From Betaproteobacteria bacterium (lineage in GTDB: Bacteria; Pseudomonadota; Gammaproteobacteria; Burkholderiales; Burkholderiaceae_F), in assembly GCA_016861185.1 (NCBI GenBank), contig BOKW01000001.1:558001-622000 (forward strand): a stretch of 64,000 nt of DNA. The letters are read 5' to 3'. Positions 39,566 through 49,169 of this stretch are shown in pieces (position 1 is the first letter of the stretch; the number at the start of each line of letters is the position of its first letter). The notes beneath the pieces were generated by a model. It did no database searches. It had not been told where the DNA came from and saw only the letters and a program-made list of their open reading frames with translations. A program made the position numbers and the translations under genes.

Positions 39566-41927
39566 GCACCTGTTCGTTCTTCTTCTGCTCTTCCGGCGGC
39601 AGGCCGTCTTCGAGACCGACGCTGGCCACCCCTTGCCCGGGCGGGAACTCCGCGTAGTAGACCTCGCCGCCGATCGCGGCCACGCCTTCGGGCATCGCCA
39701 TGATCTGCTCGGGACGATCTTTCAGCGCGGCGCTCATGTACGACAGCCAGATCGGCAGCGCGAGCCCGCCGCCGGTCTCGCGTTCGCCGAGCGGGCGCGG
39801 CTGATCGAAGCCCATCCAGCCGACCGCAACCAGGCCGCCGCCGTAGCCCGCGAACCAGGCGTCGTGCGTGTCGTTGGTCGTTCCGGTCTTGCCGGCGATG
39901 TCAGAGCGTTTCAACGCGGTCGCGCGCGCTGCCGTGCCGTAACGGGTGACGTCGCGCAGCATGCTGTCCATGATGAACGCGTTGCGCGCTTCTAGAACCC
40001 GGTGGCTTTCGTCGCCGGCCTTCAGCGGCTGCGCCTCCATCAGTACCTTGCCATTGGTTTCCGTCACGCGGCTGATCAGGTAGGGCTGCACGCGGTAGCC
40101 GCCGGTGGCGAAGACCGCGTAGCCGGCGAGCATCTGCCACGGGGTGACCGAACCGGCGCCGAGCGCCATCGTCAGGTAAGCAGGATGCCTGTCGGCTTCG
40201 AAGCCGAACCGCGTGACGAACGACTGCGCGTACTGCGGCGTGATCGACTGCAGGATCCGGATCGACACGAGGTTCTTGGACTTCGCCAGCCCCTGGCGCA
40301 TGCGCATCGGGCCTTCGAACTTGCCGTCGTAGTTGCGCGGCTCCCAGCCCTGCCCGCCGGTCATGGCCGGGTCGACCGTCAACGGCGCGTCGTTGATCAG
40401 CGTGCTCGGCATGAAGCCCTTTTCGAGCGCAGCCGAGTACACGAACGGTTTGAAGCTCGATCCCGGCTGCCGCCATGCCTGCGTGACGTGGTTGAACTTG
40501 TTCAGGTTGAAGTCGAAGCCGCCGACCAGCGCCCGGATCGCACCGTCGCTGGCGTTGGCCGCGACGAACGCGGCCTCGACCTGCGGCAGCTGCGTGATCT
40601 CCCACACGCCCTGCGCGTTCTGCGTCACCCGGATCACCGCGCCCGGAACGATGCGCCGTGTCGGCTGCGCCTTCGGGTCGAGCGAGCGCGCTGCGAACCG
40701 CAACCCGGCCCCCTGGATCTGGATCGTTTCGCCACCCTGCAGGACCGCCTTCACGAGCTTCGGCGAGCTCTCCAGCACGACGGCCGGATACAGGTTCGGG
40801 CTGTCGATGGCTTCGACCAGCGCATCCTCGATGCGCTGCTCGCGCACCTGCTCGTCCTTCGCGAGCTCGATGAAGGCCTCCGGTCCCCGGTAGCCGTAGC
40901 GGCGGTCGTACTCGAGCACCTGCGCGCGCAGACCCTCATACGCCGCCCGCTGGTCGGTGCTGACCAGCGTCGTGTAGACGTTCAGCCCGCGTGTGTACGT
41001 CTCCTCGCGGAAGATGTCGAACATCAGCTGCCGCACCATTTCCGCGGCGAACTCCGCGTGCAGGCGGTTGCGGGCGTTGGGCTGCGAAGCGGCGGTGACC
41101 GCGGCCGGACGCTGCCTGAATTCCTCCTTCAATGCGGCGTCGTAGGTTTTCTGATCGATGGACCCGAGCGCGAGCATGCGCGACAGCACGTACTGTTGTC
41201 GCGCTTTCGCTCGGCGCGGATTGACCCAGGGGTTGTACGCGCTCGGCGCTACCGGCAGGCCCGCGAGCGTTGCCATCTCGGCGACCGTGAGATCCTTCAG
41301 CTTCTTGCCGAAGTAGACCTGCGCAGCCGCCGAGAATCCGTATGCGCGCTGGCCGAGGAAGATCTGGTTGATGTAGATCTCCAGGATGCGGTCCTTCGGC
41401 AGTGTCGATTCGATCTTCAGCGCGAGCGCGATCTCGTAGATCTTGCGGATGTAGCTGCGCTCGGAGCTCAGGAAGAAGTTGCGCGCGACCTGCATCGTGA
41501 TCGTGCTGCCGCCCTGGCCGCGGCGCCCGGACGCGAAGTTGGCGATCGCCGCGCGCGCCAATCCCGCGTAATCGACGCCGCGGTGCTGGTAGAAGCGATC
41601 GTCCTCGGCGGCGAGGATCGCCTGCTTGAGCCGGTCGGGGACGTCCCTGATCTCGACGTAGTCGCGCCGCTCCTCGCCGAATTCGCCGATCAGCACGCCG
41701 TCGCTGGTCCACACGCGCAAAGGGATCTTCGGCCGGTACTCGGTCAACGCGTCGATCGGCGGCAGATTGGAGTACGCCACCGCGAACACGAAGACGAGCA
41801 GCAGCCCGGCGGCGACGGCACCGCCGAGCGCGAGCGCGGCCCCGTAGAGCACGACGCGGCCGGCGAGCGTGGTCGACCAGGCGCGAAAGCGAGCGCCGAT
41901 GCCGGAGCTGTTCGTTGCGGAAGGCAC
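39549..41927 (-). CDS. ponA: penicillin-binding protein 1A
   Basis: 792-residue bifunctional peptidoglycan synthase, from a GTG start at 41927. Membrane anchor about 27-51 (YGAALALGGAVAAGLLLVFV). Glycosyltransferase domain: AEDDRFYQHRGVDYAG with the catalytic Glu, RRGQGGSTITMQVARNFF. An OB-like insert follows, then a transpeptidase with SxxK in PGSSFKPFVY, SxN in AKSKNLVSI and KTGTTND. Divergent from pilM, a common arrangement in the group. Confidence 0.95.
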   Translation of the reverse strand: MPSATNSSGIGARFRAWSTTLAGRVVLYGAALALGGAVAAGLLLVFVFAVAYSNLPPIDALTEYRPKIPLRVWTSDGVLIGEFGEERRDYVEIRDVPDRLKQAILAAEDDRFYQHRGVDYAGLARAAIANFASGRRGQGGSTITMQVARNFFLSSERSYIRKIYEIALALKIESTLPKDRILEIYINQIFLGQRAYGFSAAAQVYFGKKLKDLTVAEMATLAGLPVAPSAYNPWVNPRRAKARQQYVLSRMLALGSIDQKTYDAALKEEFRQRPAAVTAASQPNARNRLHAEFAAEMVRQLMFDIFREETYTRGLNVYTTLVSTDQRAAYEGLRAQVLEYDRRYGYRGPEAFIELAKDEQVREQRIEDALVEAIDSPNLYPAVVLESSPKLVKAVLQGGETIQIQGAGLRFAARSLDPKAQPTRRIVPGAVIRVTQNAQGVWEITQLPQVEAAFVAANASDGAIRALVGGFDFNLNKFNHVTQAWRQPGSSFKPFVYSAALEKGFMPSTLINDAPLTVDPAMTGGQGWEPRNYDGKFEGPMRMRQGLAKSKNLVSIRILQSITPQYAQSFVTRFGFEADRHPAYLTMALGAGSVTPWQMLAGYAVFATGGYRVQPYLISRVTETNGKVLMEAQPLKAGDESHRVLEARNAFIMDSMLRDVTRYGTAARATALKRSDIAGKTGTTNDTHDAWFAGYGGGLVAVGWMGFDQPRPLGERETGGGLALPIWLSYMSAALKDRPEQIMAMPEGVAAIGGEVYYAEFPPGQGVASVGLEDGLPPEEQKKNEQVRDQIF

Positions 41928-42333
41928 GTGGATTGGATGCCTCGCGGTCGCGACCGTTCAACTCGGGTTTGCGGGCGCCCGCGACACGGCGGTGAGGAGG
42001 TGCGGATTATAGGCGGCGCACCCGAACTCATCGGCGATGCGCCGATCGCGCCGCGCACGTTTGCATCGACGCATACCGCAATCCATGCAGGAATACCCAA
42101 AACCGGTCACTGTTCGTCCGTTCTCCCGTCTTGTGCTCGCTTACAGTCTGTTGTTAGGATTTCACGTAGCCTCGAATAATTCAGCGGTAAGCGCTCGAAA
42201 AATAAAGAAATTTGGGGAGTCCGACCCGCTCTTTTCGACGGATCGACGGGTGGGTGCCAACGCCGTTTGTCGGTAATACTGGACGACAGGTTCCTTCCAA
42301 CTTCGAGTCGATTGCGATCACGGGAGCGCCCCC
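41928..42333. other. divergent ponA-pilM intergenic region
   Basis: 406 bp without a gene. The part around 42120-42215 is distinctly AT-rich compared with its surroundings (runs such as AAAAATAAAG), consistent with promoters. TTGTGC (42131-42136), 18 bp, TAGGAT (42155-42160) is a weak candidate for the pilus operon, 174 bp before the TTG start. Nothing else recognised. Confidence 0.5.
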
Positions 42334-43410
42334 TTGGCCTTCGAGTTGCCCTTCACGTCGAAAGCTCCGCCGCTGGTGGGCCTCGACATCGGGTCGTCCA
42401 GCGTCAAGATCGTCGAACTGTCGGATGCGGGCGGCGGCGTGATGCGCCTCGAGCGTTACGCGATCGAGCCGCTGCCGCGCGGTGCGGTCGTCGACGGCAA
42501 CATCGACAAGATCGACGTGGTCGCCGAGGCGGTCAAACGCGCGTGGCGCCGCGCGGGTTCGCGCATCAAGAACGTCGCGATGGCGTTGCCGGCGTCGGCG
42601 GTGATCACCAAGCGCATCGCGCTGCCCGCCAACCTGCGCGAGGAAGAACTCGAGATGCAGGTCGAGAGCGAGGCGAACCAGTACATCCCTTTTGCGCTCG
42701 ACGAGGTGAGCCTGGACTTCCAGGTGCTCGGCCCGATTCCGAATGCGCCGGACGACGTCGAGGTGCTGATCGCCGCGTCGCGCAAGGAAAAGGTCGAAGA
42801 CCGGATGGCGGTCGCTCAGGCGGCAGGACTGAAACCGGTCGTCGTCGACGTCGAGTCGTACGCCATGCGCGCCGCGCTCGAGCGGCTGATCGAGCAGCTG
42901 CCCAACGGCGGCGAAGGGCTCGTGATCGCGGTGTTCTACATCGGCGCCAACACGACCAGCGTCACCGTGATGCACGACGGCGAGGCGATCTACGAACGCG
43001 AGCAGCCTTTCGGCGGCCAGCAGCTGACGGGTGACATCGCGCGCACCTACGGCATCCCGGCCGAGGAAGCCGAGCAGAAGAAGCGCAGCGGCGACCTGCC
43101 GGCGAACTACGAGAACGAGGTACTGCGGCCGTTCATCGACACCGCGGTGACCGAGATCACGCGCGCGCTGCAGTTCTTCTTCACGTCCACGCCGTACACG
43201 CGCGTCGACCAGATCATGCTGGCCGGCGGATCGGCCGTGATCACCGGGCTGGCGGACGCGCTGATGGAGCGCGCGCAGGTGCCGACCTCCGTCATCTCGC
43301 CGTTCAAGGGCATGGAGATCGCGGCGAGCGTGCGCGAGAAGCAGCTTCGGCTGGACGCGCCGGCGCTGCTGACGCCGTGCGGGCTGGCGATGCGGAGGTT
43401 CGATAAATGA
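42334..43410 (+). CDS. pilM: type IV pilus assembly ATPase-like protein PilM
   Basis: 358 residues, actin-like fold from a TTG start at 42334. Nucleotide-binding phosphate loop VGLDIGSSSVKIVEL and VIAVFYIGANTTSVTVM; LAGGSAVITGLADAL near the C-terminus. Cytoplasmic partner of PilN at the inner membrane. GGGAG upstream. First of the pilMNOPQ operon. Confidence 0.95.
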   Translation: MAFELPFTSKAPPLVGLDIGSSSVKIVELSDAGGGVMRLERYAIEPLPRGAVVDGNIDKIDVVAEAVKRAWRRAGSRIKNVAMALPASAVITKRIALPANLREEELEMQVESEANQYIPFALDEVSLDFQVLGPIPNAPDDVEVLIAASRKEKVEDRMAVAQAAGLKPVVVDVESYAMRAALERLIEQLPNGGEGLVIAVFYIGANTTSVTVMHDGEAIYEREQPFGGQQLTGDIARTYGIPAEEAEQKKRSGDLPANYENEVLRPFIDTAVTEITRALQFFFTSTPYTRVDQIMLAGGSAVITGLADALMERAQVPTSVISPFKGMEIAASVREKQLRLDAPALLTPCGLAMRRFDK

Positions 43411-44057
43411 GGATCCGCATCAACCTGCTGCCGCACCGCGAGGCGCGGCGCGAGCGGCAGAAGAAGACCTTCTACGCGCTGACGCTCGTGAGCTTCGTCG
43501 CGGGGATCGCGCTGGTCGGGCTCGTGTGGTCGGTGCTGCAGGGCTACATCAGCGGACAGCTCGAGCGCAACCAGTACATCGAGAACGAGAACCGCAAGCT
43601 CGACGTCCAGATCAAGGAGATCGCGACGCTGCGCCAGGAGATCGAGGCGCTGCGCGCGCGCCAGCGTGCGGTCGAGGATCTGCAGGCCGACCGCAATCAG
43701 CCCGTGTACCTGATGGACGAGTTGACCAAGCAGACGCCGGAAGGCATCTACCTGCGCGCGATCAAGCAGGAGGATCGCAAGGTCAACGTCACCGGTTGGG
43801 CCGCGTCGAACGAGCGCGTCTCGGAGTTCCTGCGCAACCTGCAGAACAACTCCAGGTACCTCGAACGGCCGGAACTGGTCGAGATCAAGATCGCCGGACA
43901 GACGCCGCAGAACGTGCAGCGCCGGCTGTTCGAGTTTTCGCTGAATTTCTTCCTGCGGCCCACACCCGAACGCGCCCAGCTTCAACAGGCTGCCCGTGGG
44001 GCTCCCGCGCAGCGTCCGGGTCAGCCCGCGCCGGGCGCAGCGCCCAAGAAGCAGTAA
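43407..44057 (+). CDS. pilN: type IV pilus inner-membrane protein PilN
   Basis: 216 residues. Short cytoplasmic start MRIRINLLPHREARRERQKK that binds PilM, one membrane segment (LTLVSFVAGIALVGLVWSVL), then a coiled coil (QRAVEDLQADRN) and a periplasmic ferredoxin-like domain. Overlaps pilM by 4 bp. The C-terminus has a Gln/Pro/Ala-rich tail. Confidence 0.94.
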   Translation: MRIRINLLPHREARRERQKKTFYALTLVSFVAGIALVGLVWSVLQGYISGQLERNQYIENENRKLDVQIKEIATLRQEIEALRARQRAVEDLQADRNQPVYLMDELTKQTPEGIYLRAIKQEDRKVNVTGWAASNERVSEFLRNLQNNSRYLERPELVEIKIAGQTPQNVQRRLFEFSLNFFLRPTPERAQLQQAARGAPAQRPGQPAPGAAPKKQ

Positions 44058-44081
44058 CGGGGCCGCAGCGACGAGGAGAGC

Positions 44082-44723
44082 ATGGCGAACGCCCGCGACA
44101 TCGTGTCCCAGTTCCAGGGCCTGACCCTGGAGAACGTCGGCACTTGGCCGCTGCTGCCGCGCGCGACCGTGTGGCTGGTCGCGATCGTGGCCTGCGGCGT
44201 GCTTGGGTGGTTCCTGCTGTGGAGCAAGCAGGTCGACGAGCTCGAACGGCTGCGGCAGGCCGAATCGCAGCTCAAGGAGCAGTACAAGAGCAAGCTGCAG
44301 CAGGCGATCAATCTCGAGGAACTGCGCAAGCAGAAGGAGCAGGTCAGCCAGTACGTGCTGACGCTCGAGAAGCAGCTTCCGAGCAAGGCGGAGATGGACG
44401 CGCTGCTGTCGGACATCAACCAGGCCGGCATCGGACGCGGCCTGCAGTTCGAGTTGTTCCGACCCGGGCAGACCAACCTGAAGGAGTACTACGCCGAGCT
44501 GCCGATCGCGGTGAAGGTTTCCGGCCGCTATCACGATCTCGGCGCGTTCACCAGCGACATTGCCAATCTGCCGCGGATCGTGACGCTGAACAACCTCGTG
44601 ATCCAGACCGGCAAGGACGGCACGCTGTCGCTCGATGCGACCGCCAAGACCTTCCGCTACCTGGACGAAGAGGAACTCGCGGCCCAGCGCAAGGCGCGCC
44701 AGGCGGCCGCGGCCAAGAAATGA
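44082..44723 (+). CDS. pilO: type IV pilus inner-membrane protein PilO
   Basis: 213 residues. One membrane segment (VWLVAIVACGVLGWFLLW), coiled coil about 60-110 (QAESQLKEQYKSKLQQA), then YYAELPIAVKVSGRYHDLGA in the periplasmic domain. Forms heterodimers with PilN. GAGGAG precedes ATG 44082. Confidence 0.94.
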   Translation: MANARDIVSQFQGLTLENVGTWPLLPRATVWLVAIVACGVLGWFLLWSKQVDELERLRQAESQLKEQYKSKLQQAINLEELRKQKEQVSQYVLTLEKQLPSKAEMDALLSDINQAGIGRGLQFELFRPGQTNLKEYYAELPIAVKVSGRYHDLGAFTSDIANLPRIVTLNNLVIQTGKDGTLSLDATAKTFRYLDEEELAAQRKARQAAAAKK

Positions 44724-44733
44724 CGGATCGTCG

Positions 44734-45297
44734 ATGAGAACCCTGCGCTTGACCCTCTGCCTTGCCGCGGTCGCGCTCGTCGCCGCCTGCGGTGCGTCCG
44801 ACGAAAAGCAGATCCAGGAGTGGATGGCCGAGGTCAAGGCGTCGATGAAGCCGACCACGCAACCCGTGCCCGAGCCGAAGGAGTTCTCACCGTACGCCTA
44901 CGAAGGCCGGGGTTCGGTCGATCCGTTCGACCCGCAGAAGATCGTGATGGCGGTGGCGCGCCAGCAGCAGGCGCGGGTTTCGGCCTCGGCGATCAAACCC
45001 GATCTGGAGCGCCGGCGCGAAACGCTGGAAGGGTTTCCGCTCGATCAGATCCGCATGGTCGGCATGATGCGGCAGGGAGGGGCCAACGTCGCACTGCTGG
45101 AAACCAACGGCGCCACGCATCTGGTGCGCGTCGGCAACTACGTCGGGCAGAACTTCGGTCTGATCACGCGCATCTCGGAAACCGAAGTCCAACTCAAGGA
45201 AATCGTGCAGGACGCTGCCGGCGAATGGGTCGAACGGCCCGCCAAACTTGAACTGCAGGAGGCTGCGGCACGCCAGCAGCAGGGGAGCAAGCGATGA
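44734..45297 (+). CDS. pilP: type IV pilus lipoprotein PilP
   Basis: 187 residues. Lipoprotein signal ending LVAAC followed by GASDEKQ. The C-terminal HR domain includes ETLEGFPLDQIRMVGMM and LVRVGNYVGQNFGLITRI. Links PilNO to the PilQ secretin. Overlaps pilQ by 4 bp. Confidence 0.94.
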   Translation: MRTLRLTLCLAAVALVAACGASDEKQIQEWMAEVKASMKPTTQPVPEPKEFSPYAYEGRGSVDPFDPQKIVMAVARQQQARVSASAIKPDLERRRETLEGFPLDQIRMVGMMRQGGANVALLETNGATHLVRVGNYVGQNFGLITRISETEVQLKEIVQDAAGEWVERPAKLELQEAAARQQQGSKR

Positions 45298-47441
45298 GGA
45301 TCTCGATGAAAACCTTGTGGAGCGCGGCGGCGTTCGGCTGGTTCGCCGCCGTAGCGCTGCTGCCGTCGGGCGCCTCGGCGCAGGCTGCCGCGGCGGGCAA
45401 CAGCATCGAACGCATCGATGCGACCCAGACCGGCACGAGCGTCGTGCTGACGATCCAGTTGAAGGATGCGGCCCCGGGTGTCCCGCCGAGCTTTTCGGTG
45501 GCCAATCCGGCGCGCATCGCGATCGACCTGCCGCAGACCATCAACAATCTGGGCAAGAACCTCGTCGAGATCAATCAGGGCGATCTGCGCTCGGTTAACG
45601 TCGTGCAGGCGCAGGGACGTTCGCGCGTCGTGCTGAACCTGCGCCGGCAAGTCACCTACGCGATCACGGCCGACGGCAACACGATCCAGGTCGCGCTCGG
45701 CGCCTCGGCCGACACGACGACGTTCCGCGCGGCCGAAGCGCCTGCCGCGGCGCCCGCGGCCGCGGCGACGACGGCGGCGGCCGAAACGGGGCGAACGCTG
45801 CGCGGAATCGACTTCCGCCGCGGTGCCGAGGGCGAAGGTCGCGTGGTCGTCGATCTGTCGGATCCGAACACCAGCGTGGACATCCGGCAGCAAGGCCAGA
45901 CGGTCGTCGTCGACTTCCTGAACACATCGCTGCCCGAGGCGCTGCGCCGCCGGCTCGACGTCACGGACTTCGGTACGCCGGTCGCGCAGGTCAACACCTT
46001 CCAGCAGGGCGGCAACGTCCGCATGGTGATCGAGCCGCGCGGGCTGTGGGAGCAGAACGCGTACCAGAGCGACACGCGCTTCGTCGTCGAGGTCAAGCCG
46101 GTCAAGGAAGATCCGTCGCGGCTGTTCCAGGGCACCCGGCAGGGCTACCAGGGTGAACGGCTGTCGCTGAACTTCCAGAACGTCGACGTGCGCTCGCTGC
46201 TGCAGGTGATCGCCGACTTCACGAACCTGAACATCATCACCAGCGACTCTGTGCAGGGCTCGATCACGTTGCGGCTGAAGGACGTGCCGTGGGACCAGGC
46301 GCTCGACATCATTCTGCAGAGCAAGGGCCTCGACATGCGCAAGAACGGCAACGTGATCATCGTTGCCCCGCGCGACGAGCTGGCCACGAAGGAGAAGCTC
46401 GAGCTCGAAGCGCGCAACCAGATCGCGGATCTCGAGCCGCTGCGCACCGAGAATTTCGTCGTCAATTATCAGAAGGCCGACGACGTGCGCAAGCTGCTGG
46501 TCGACGAGAAGCAGCGCCTGCTGTCCAAACGCGGCAGCGTCGTGGTCGATCCGCGCACGAACCAGCTGTTCGTGCAGGACACGGCCGCAAGGCTCGAGGA
46601 AGTGCGGCGGCTGCTCGGGCGCATCGACATCCCTGTGCCGCAGGTGCTGATCGAGGCGCGTATCGTCGAGGCCGACGACAAGTTCAGCCAGAACCTCGGC
46701 GTGCGTTTCGGTTTCGCGCGGATCACCAACGGCGAGTGGGTGAACGCCGGCGCAGGCAGCACGTTCACGACCGGCACCGGCACCGGCGCCGGCGGAACGA
46801 ACACGATCACCATCGGCAATCGCACGGTGACGAACCCGAACTTCGTCAACCTGCCGGCCGGAACGATCGGCGGCTTCCAGCCGGGGACGTTCGGGCTGAC
46901 GCTGTTCAACAGCAGCGTTACGCGGTTGGTCAACCTCGAGATCTCCGCGCTCGAGGCCGACGGCCGCGGCAAGATCGTGTCCAGTCCACGCGTGATCACG
47001 GCGGACAAGGTTAAGGCGATCATCGAGCAGGGCACCGAGATCCCGTACCAGCAGGCGACCTCCAGCGGCGCGACCAGCATCTCGTTCCGCAAGGCGGTGC
47101 TGAAGCTCGAGGTGACGCCGCAGATCACCCCGGAGGGCGCGATCTTCCTCGACGTCAAGGTCAACAAGGACAGCCGCGGCCAGGACACCGCGTCGGGCCC
47201 GGCGATCGACACGAAGAACGTGCAGACGCAGGTGCTCGTGGAAAATGGCGGCACGGTCGTGCTCGGCGGCATCTACGAGCAGATCGAACGCAGCACCGTC
47301 ACCAAGGTGCCGCTGCTGGGCGACATCCCTGTCCTGGGCACGCTGTTCAAGAACCGCCAGCGCGTCAACGACCGCACCGAGCTGATGATCTTCATCACGC
47401 CGCGCGTCGTGTCCGAGCGCGTCACGGCCGCCGTGCGCTGA
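45294..47441 (+). CDS. pilQ: type IV pilus secretin PilQ
   Basis: 715-residue outer-membrane pore. Signal peptide to about residue 30 (SGASAQAAAAG). Two AMIN domains, for peptidoglycan binding, about 30-260, then an N1 domain (LSLNFQNVDVRSLLQVIADF) and the secretin core with PQVLIEARIVEADDKFSQNL and VPLLGDIPVLGTLFKNRQ. A Gly/Thr-rich loop (FTTGTGTGAGGTN) interrupts the core. Transports the pilus through the outer membrane and also needed for DNA uptake in relatives. Confidence 0.95.
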   Translation: MRISMKTLWSAAAFGWFAAVALLPSGASAQAAAAGNSIERIDATQTGTSVVLTIQLKDAAPGVPPSFSVANPARIAIDLPQTINNLGKNLVEINQGDLRSVNVVQAQGRSRVVLNLRRQVTYAITADGNTIQVALGASADTTTFRAAEAPAAAPAAAATTAAAETGRTLRGIDFRRGAEGEGRVVVDLSDPNTSVDIRQQGQTVVVDFLNTSLPEALRRRLDVTDFGTPVAQVNTFQQGGNVRMVIEPRGLWEQNAYQSDTRFVVEVKPVKEDPSRLFQGTRQGYQGERLSLNFQNVDVRSLLQVIADFTNLNIITSDSVQGSITLRLKDVPWDQALDIILQSKGLDMRKNGNVIIVAPRDELATKEKLELEARNQIADLEPLRTENFVVNYQKADDVRKLLVDEKQRLLSKRGSVVVDPRTNQLFVQDTAARLEEVRRLLGRIDIPVPQVLIEARIVEADDKFSQNLGVRFGFARITNGEWVNAGAGSTFTTGTGTGAGGTNTITIGNRTVTNPNFVNLPAGTIGGFQPGTFGLTLFNSSVTRLVNLEISALEADGRGKIVSSPRVITADKVKAIIEQGTEIPYQQATSSGATSISFRKAVLKLEVTPQITPEGAIFLDVKVNKDSRGQDTASGPAIDTKNVQTQVLVENGGTVVLGGIYEQIERSTVTKVPLLGDIPVLGTLFKNRQRVNDRTELMIFITPRVVSERVTAAVR

Positions 47442-47467
47442 GCGTCCCAGGCCCGCCATCCCGCTGC

Positions 47468-47495
47468 AAGGCCGCCTCGGGCGGCCTTGCTTTTT
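47468..47495 (+). terminator. intrinsic terminator after pilQ
   Basis: AAGGCCGC (47468-47475), loop CTCGG, GCGGCCTT (47481-47488), then GCTTTTT. A textbook rho-independent terminator closing the pil operon, 30 bp before aroK. Confidence 0.88.
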
Positions 47496-47524
47496 CCCGC
47501 GCGCTTCTCGGCTAACCTTGACCG

Positions 47525-48064
47525 ATGTATGCGCGCTCCGGATCGATCTTCCTGATCGGCATGATGGGCGTCGGCAAGACGACCATCGGCCGGCTGCTCG
47601 CACAGGCGGCCGGTCTCGAGTTCGTCGACTGCGATCGCGAGCTGGAGGCGCGCGCAGGCGCGTCGGTCGCGACGATCTTCGAAGTCGAGGGCGAAGAGGG
47701 CTTTCGCCGGCGCGAAGCGGCGCTGCTCGACGAGCTGACGCAGCGGCACGGGATCGTGCTCGCTACCGGCGGCGGCGCGGTGCTGCGCGAGGACAACCGG
47801 CGGGTTCTGCGCGAGCGCGGCCTCGTCGTCTACCTGCACTCGACGGTGGACGAAATCGTGCGGCGGACCCGGCGCGACACCGCGCGGCCACTGCTGCAGA
47901 CGGAGAACCCGCGCGCGCGCATCGAGCAGCTCGTGCACGAGCGCGAGCCGCTGTACCGGCAGACCGCGCATCTGAGCTTCCAGTCCGGCATCATGAACCC
48001 GAAAAAGCTCGTCAAGCGCATCCTCGCGCATCCGGACGTGAGCGCCTTGCTCGGCGAGTCGTGA
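47525..48064 (+). CDS. aroK: shikimate kinase
   Basis: 179 residues. P-loop LIGMMGVGKTTIGRLLA, shikimate-binding FVDCDRELEARAGASVATIF and ATGGGAVLREDNRRVL, lid YLHSTVDEIVRRTRRDTARP. Phosphorylates shikimate at O3. Because the terminator before it closes the pil operon, aroK needs its own promoter; TAACCT (47513-47518) six bases before ATG 47525 is a weak -10. Confidence 0.94.
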   Translation: MYARSGSIFLIGMMGVGKTTIGRLLAQAAGLEFVDCDRELEARAGASVATIFEVEGEEGFRRREAALLDELTQRHGIVLATGGGAVLREDNRRVLRERGLVVYLHSTVDEIVRRTRRDTARPLLQTENPRARIEQLVHEREPLYRQTAHLSFQSGIMNPKKLVKRILAHPDVSALLGES

Positions 48065-48077
48065 TGAGGGTGCCGCT

Positions 48078-48092
48078 TACAATCGCCGCATG
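48078..48092 (+). promoter_or_regulatory. possible -10 of a leaderless aroB mRNA
   Basis: TACAAT (48078-48083) lies exactly six bases before ATG 48090. Transcription would start at or next to the A of the ATG. No SD is visible and no good -35 was found. Confidence 0.45.
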
Positions 48093-49169
48093 CAGCGCGT
48101 TCACGTCGGTTTGGCCGGCTCGCCGTACGAGATCCACATCGGCGGCGCCCTGCTCGCTCGGATCGACACCTTCGTCGCGCCGTTGGCGCCGACCTCGATC
48201 CTGATCGTCAGCGACGCGACGGTCGCGCCGCTGTACGGCGAAACGGCGCTCGCGGCGGCGCGCCGCGTCGCTCCGACGGCGCTGCTCGAGCTGATCGGCG
48301 GCGAGCAGCACAAGACCATGGCCACGGTCGGGCGCGTGCTCGATGCGCTGGTCGCGAGCGGCGCCGACCGCAGGAGTCTCGTCGTCGCGCTCGGCGGGGG
48401 CGTGGTCGGCGACATCGCCGGCTTCGCCGCGGCGATCTACATGCGTGGCATCCGCTACGCGCAGGCGCCCACCACGCTGCTCGCGCAGGTCGACTCCTCG
48501 GTCGGTGGCAAGACGGGCGTCAACCATCCGCGCGGCAAGAACCTGATCGGCGCGTTTCATCAGCCCGCGCTCGTCCTCTCGGATACCGACACGCTGCGCA
48601 CGCTGCCGCCGCGCGAGCTTTCCGCCGGTCTGGCCGAGGTGCTCAAGCACGGGCTGCTTGCGGACGCCGACTACTTCGAGCGCACGCTGCGCGACCTGCC
48701 GCGGCTGCTGGCGTGCGACGAGGAAGCGCTGGCGGCCGCGATCGCGCGCTCGTGCGAGATCAAGGCCGGCGTGGTCGCGCGCGACGAGCGCGAGGCGGGC
48801 GAGCGCGCGCTGCTGAACCTCGGCCACACCTTCGGCCATGCGATCGAGGCGCTGACCGGGTTTTCGCGCTGGCTGCACGGCGAAGCGGTGGGCTGCGGTC
48901 TGTGTCTGGCGGCCGACCTGTCGCACCGGCTCGGGTTGATCGCGCGCGCCGACGTCGAGCGCATCGAGGCCGCGGTGGCGGCCGCGCGGCTGCCGACGCG
49001 GATCGAAGGGCTGTCGCTGCGCGACGCGCTCGAGTCGATGCGCGGCGACAAGAAAGCCGAAGCCGGACGCGTGAAGTTCGTGCTGCTCGAACGCATCGGT
49101 CGTGCGGTCCAGCGCACGGTGCCGGACGAAGCGGTCGCAGCGACGCTGGCTGCGGCCGGCTATCGATGA
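48090..49169 (+). CDS. aroB: 3-dehydroquinate synthase
   Basis: 359 residues. NAD-binding and metal residues in [20 protein letters not shown] and [20 protein letters not shown], with [30 protein letters not shown] and HGEAVGCGL for zinc. Second step of the shikimate pathway. Overlaps dgt by 4 bp and follows aroK by 25 bp. Confidence 0.96.
   Translation: MQRVHVGLAGSPYEIHIGGALLARIDTFVAPLAPTSILIVSDATVAPLYGETALAAARRVAPTALLELIGGEQHKTMATVGRVLDALVASGADRRSLVVALGGGVVGDIAGFAAAIYMRGIRYAQAPTTLLAQVDSSVGGKTGVNHPRGKNLIGAFHQPALVLSDTDTLRTLPPRELSAGLAEVLKHGLLADADYFERTLRDLPRLLACDEEALAAAIARSCEIKAGVVARDEREAGERALLNLGHTFGHAIEALTGFSRWLHGEAVGCGLCLAADLSHRLGLIARADVERIEAAVAAARLPTRIEGLSLRDALESMRGDKKAEAGRVKFVLLERIGRAVQRTVPDEAVAATLAAAGYR

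Noticed and set aside
42131-42160. Definite promoter of pilMNOPQ
   Set aside because: The -35 match is only 3/6 and the -10 4/6; kept as a weak candidate inside the intergenic entry.
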